A stretch of 64,000 nt of DNA from Sycon ciliatum (Eukaryota > Porifera > Calcarea > Leucosolenida > Sycettidae), in NCBI RefSeq assembly GCF_964019385.1, contig NC_088643.1, forward strand, positions 80,696,199 to 80,760,198, read 5' to 3'. This document shows positions 62,095 through 64,000 of the stretch, in pieces. Position numbers and translations under genes: made by a program. The notes under the pieces were generated by a model. It searched no databases and was not told the origin of the DNA. It was given only the letters and a program-made list of their open reading frames with translations. Position 1 is the stretch's first letter. Every line of letters begins with the position of its first letter.

Positions 62095-64000
62095 ATTATT
62101 TTATTTTATTTATTTATTTATTTCTGCACCTCGTGGCATGTCAAGACAGCCAATTGAATTGAGGAGAGGGTGAGACCAACCACGGAAGAAGAGAAAAAAG
62201 AAAATGAAGAGCACGTACACAAAGTGGGAAGGGATTAGCAACTTACAAAGCAATGGGATGCTCAGCGAGCTATGCAGCGGAAGTGGTGACTGTGACTTTG
62301 TTTACTGGGAGATCCTGAAGTGCTGTCTGACGAGGGTACGGAATTTGGGCATATCTGGAGCTTGTCTAACACTGGGAGGCAGTTGAAGCCACGTGGAGTA
62401 GGAGGAAAAGAAAGGGGAATTTACGAATAGGGTAGACCTAGCTAGGGGGAGACGAACGCAGCTTCGGGTGGTGCCACCTGAATTGAACCAATTAAGGGAC
62501 TGTAAATGAGCAGGGTGCTGGTCAAGAAAAATTGAATGTGCCAGGGTGCACTTGGAAGCATCAAGGTAATGTTGCAGAGTGGTAGTGGATACAGCAGCAT
62601 ACAAGTCTAGATTTGAGATATAACGATCAGTACGAAATATGATGCGCAGTATACGGCGATGAAGAGCTTCTAATTTACCTATGTGGGTTTTGTTAATGGT
62701 GGACCAGGCAGGGAAGCCGTACGTGAAGAGGGGAAGAATGTATGATTTATAAAAATTAATCCGGCAATTTTGGGGCAAATGGGACAAGTGACTTGACATT
62801 ATGCCGACAGATCGGCATACTTTGGACGACACATGATCAGCATGGTGAGACCAGGAGAGGGCGGAATCTATGACAATGCCAAGGTGTTTATGGTGGGGCG
62901 CTACAGAGATAGGGTGACCGGGATCATCGGGAAAGTGGAGATGGGCACTGGATCTGTGGGAGGGGGAAAAAGAAGGAGCTCGGTTTTGGTCACATTTGGC
63001 TTAAGGTACCAAGTGCTCATCCAGTGAACAATGTCGTTGATACAGGTCTGAACTTTGGGGTACAGGGTGGCGTGAGATGGGGAGGAAGCAAGGACAGTGG
63101 TATCATCTGCAAACAAAGAAATATTGGGAGTTGAATAGGGGAGGTCATTAACGTATGTGAGGAAGAGCAGGGGACCTAAAATGGAGCCCTGGGGCACTCC
63201 GGATGTCACAGACTCGGGGTCAGATAAGGTTCCATTTACTGTGACGCACTGATTTCGGTCCAAGAGGTAGCTAGTTATCCAGGCGAGTAGGGAGCCGGAG
63301 ACACCATGGGCACGAAGTTTGGCGATCAGGCCCTTGTGCCACACGGTGTCGAAGGCCTTGGAGAGGTCGAAGAAACAGATGCAGGAGACCTGCCGCTGGT
63401 CTTTTAGGGAGCAGAGGTCTTGGATTATGCGGGACAATTGCAGGGATGTGTTGTCCTTACGACGGAAGCCAGATTGTGCGGGGTGAAGAAGAGGGGAGAT
63501 ATGGTCGTACAAGCGGTCGTACACTATTCTCTCTAGCAGTTTGGAGACGCAGGACAGGAGGGAGATTGGTCGGTAATTAGACGGGTTGTTCTTGTCGCCT
63601 TTATTTTTGTACACTGCAATGACAGTGGCTGACTTCCATCGTGACAGGAATATGCCGGAGGAGAGGGAAAGGTTAAAAAGAATGGAGAGTGGGCGGGCAA
63701 TTGAGTAGCTCAGTTTCCTGAGGATCTCATTGGTGATCCTATCAGCTCCGGGGGATTTGTTCAGAGGCAGTCTTGCAATATACTTGTGAACAGTCGATGA
63801 GGTGATGATCAGGGAGTGCAATGTAGGGAGGAAATAATGGGAATAGGAGCATCGGGGTCAACCTGTAAGCCAGCACTGACGAAGTGGCGGTTCAATAAGT
63901 TACCAATGGATGCCGGAGAGGTGCTTGTTCGACCATTGGGGCCCACCATCTTCGAAGGTATGACCCGGGCGCTGGTAGGATTTCACAGTTGACGAATGAG
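62095..64000 (-). pseudogene. LINE (CR1/L2/jockey-like), nearly intact reverse transcriptase, partial in window
   Basis: The minus-strand frame 63821-62901 holds the RT domain in order: LPLNKSPGADRITNEIL, YRPISLLSCVSKLLERI, HPAQSGFRRKDNTSLQL, FFDLSKAFDTVWH, SGVPQGSILGPLLFLTYVND and the catalytic FADDTT. After one frameshift near 62880 the frame 62832-62302 continues RINFYKSYILPLFTYGFPAW and the C-terminal region to TGA. The start also shifts frame near 63820, where HFVSAGLQVDPD precedes it, and the endonuclease would lie beyond 64000. The 3' end is marked by AAATAAAT/AAAAT repeats near 62094-62125, as in LINEs with short-repeat tails. Catalytic residues are intact, but two frameshifts break this copy. 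Confidence 0.8.

Noticed and set aside
60937-62157. Duplicate frames with SVSFSTTKIPDECCTK
   Set aside because: The same AT-rich palindrome arm read in both orientations. No protein-like features.

Overview
The window is animal nuclear DNA. It has spliced genes with GT/AG introns, low gene density, long (TG)n and (GA)n microsatellites, and many DNA-transposon relics and LINE fragments. A short-chain collagen C4-like domain, a family best known from sponges, together with compact genes, suggests a non-bilaterian animal, most likely a sponge. That placement is an inference and was not tested.

Layout. 1-4.1 kb: decayed 3' ends of a LINE family whose ORF ends in C2HC zinc fingers, interleaved with (TG)n tracts up to about 1.1 kb. 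4.09-4.40 kb (-): one exon of an EF-hand-like gene. 4.4-9.4 kb: intergenic, with short hairpin elements, a dispersed inverted repeat and a TAA-flanked MITE. 9.39-13.88 kb: a 4.5-kb interval with 37-bp terminal inverted repeats and TAA target-site duplications. It contains a broken RAG1-like (N-RAG-TP-type) DDE transposase with RAG1-type N-terminal zinc and RING regions. 13.9-18 kb: MITEs and weak coding signal. 18.1-20.1 kb (-): ZC3H14/Nab2-type poly(A)-binding protein. 21.4-22.5 kb (-): UBA5. 23.1-37.0 kb (+): HTATSF1 in 13 exons, its introns loaded with minisatellites, a relict transposase, and hAT, Tc1/mariner and Harbinger-type MITEs. 39.5-40.7 kb (-): a divergent Ras-like GTPase. 43.4-51.3 kb (-): a five-exon secreted protein (signal peptide, SAM-like domain, EGF, short helix, short-chain collagen C4 domain). 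51.3-64 kb: little host coding signal, several large inverted repeats, a pogo-type MITE, a TATA-bearing repeated module, a LINE relic and a nearly intact LINE reverse transcriptase running off the right end.

Host genes. UBA5 (UFM1 activation) and HTATSF1 (U2 snRNP and transcription-linked splicing) are head to head about 540 bp apart and may share a promoter. ZC3H14, UBA5 and the GTPase are each one uninterrupted ORF, while HTATSF1 and the collagen-like gene are intron-rich. No operon logic applies. The most distinctive content is mobile: the RAG1-like transposon, a set of 35-92 bp palindromic elements with 8-bp target duplications (hAT-like), and large palindromes.
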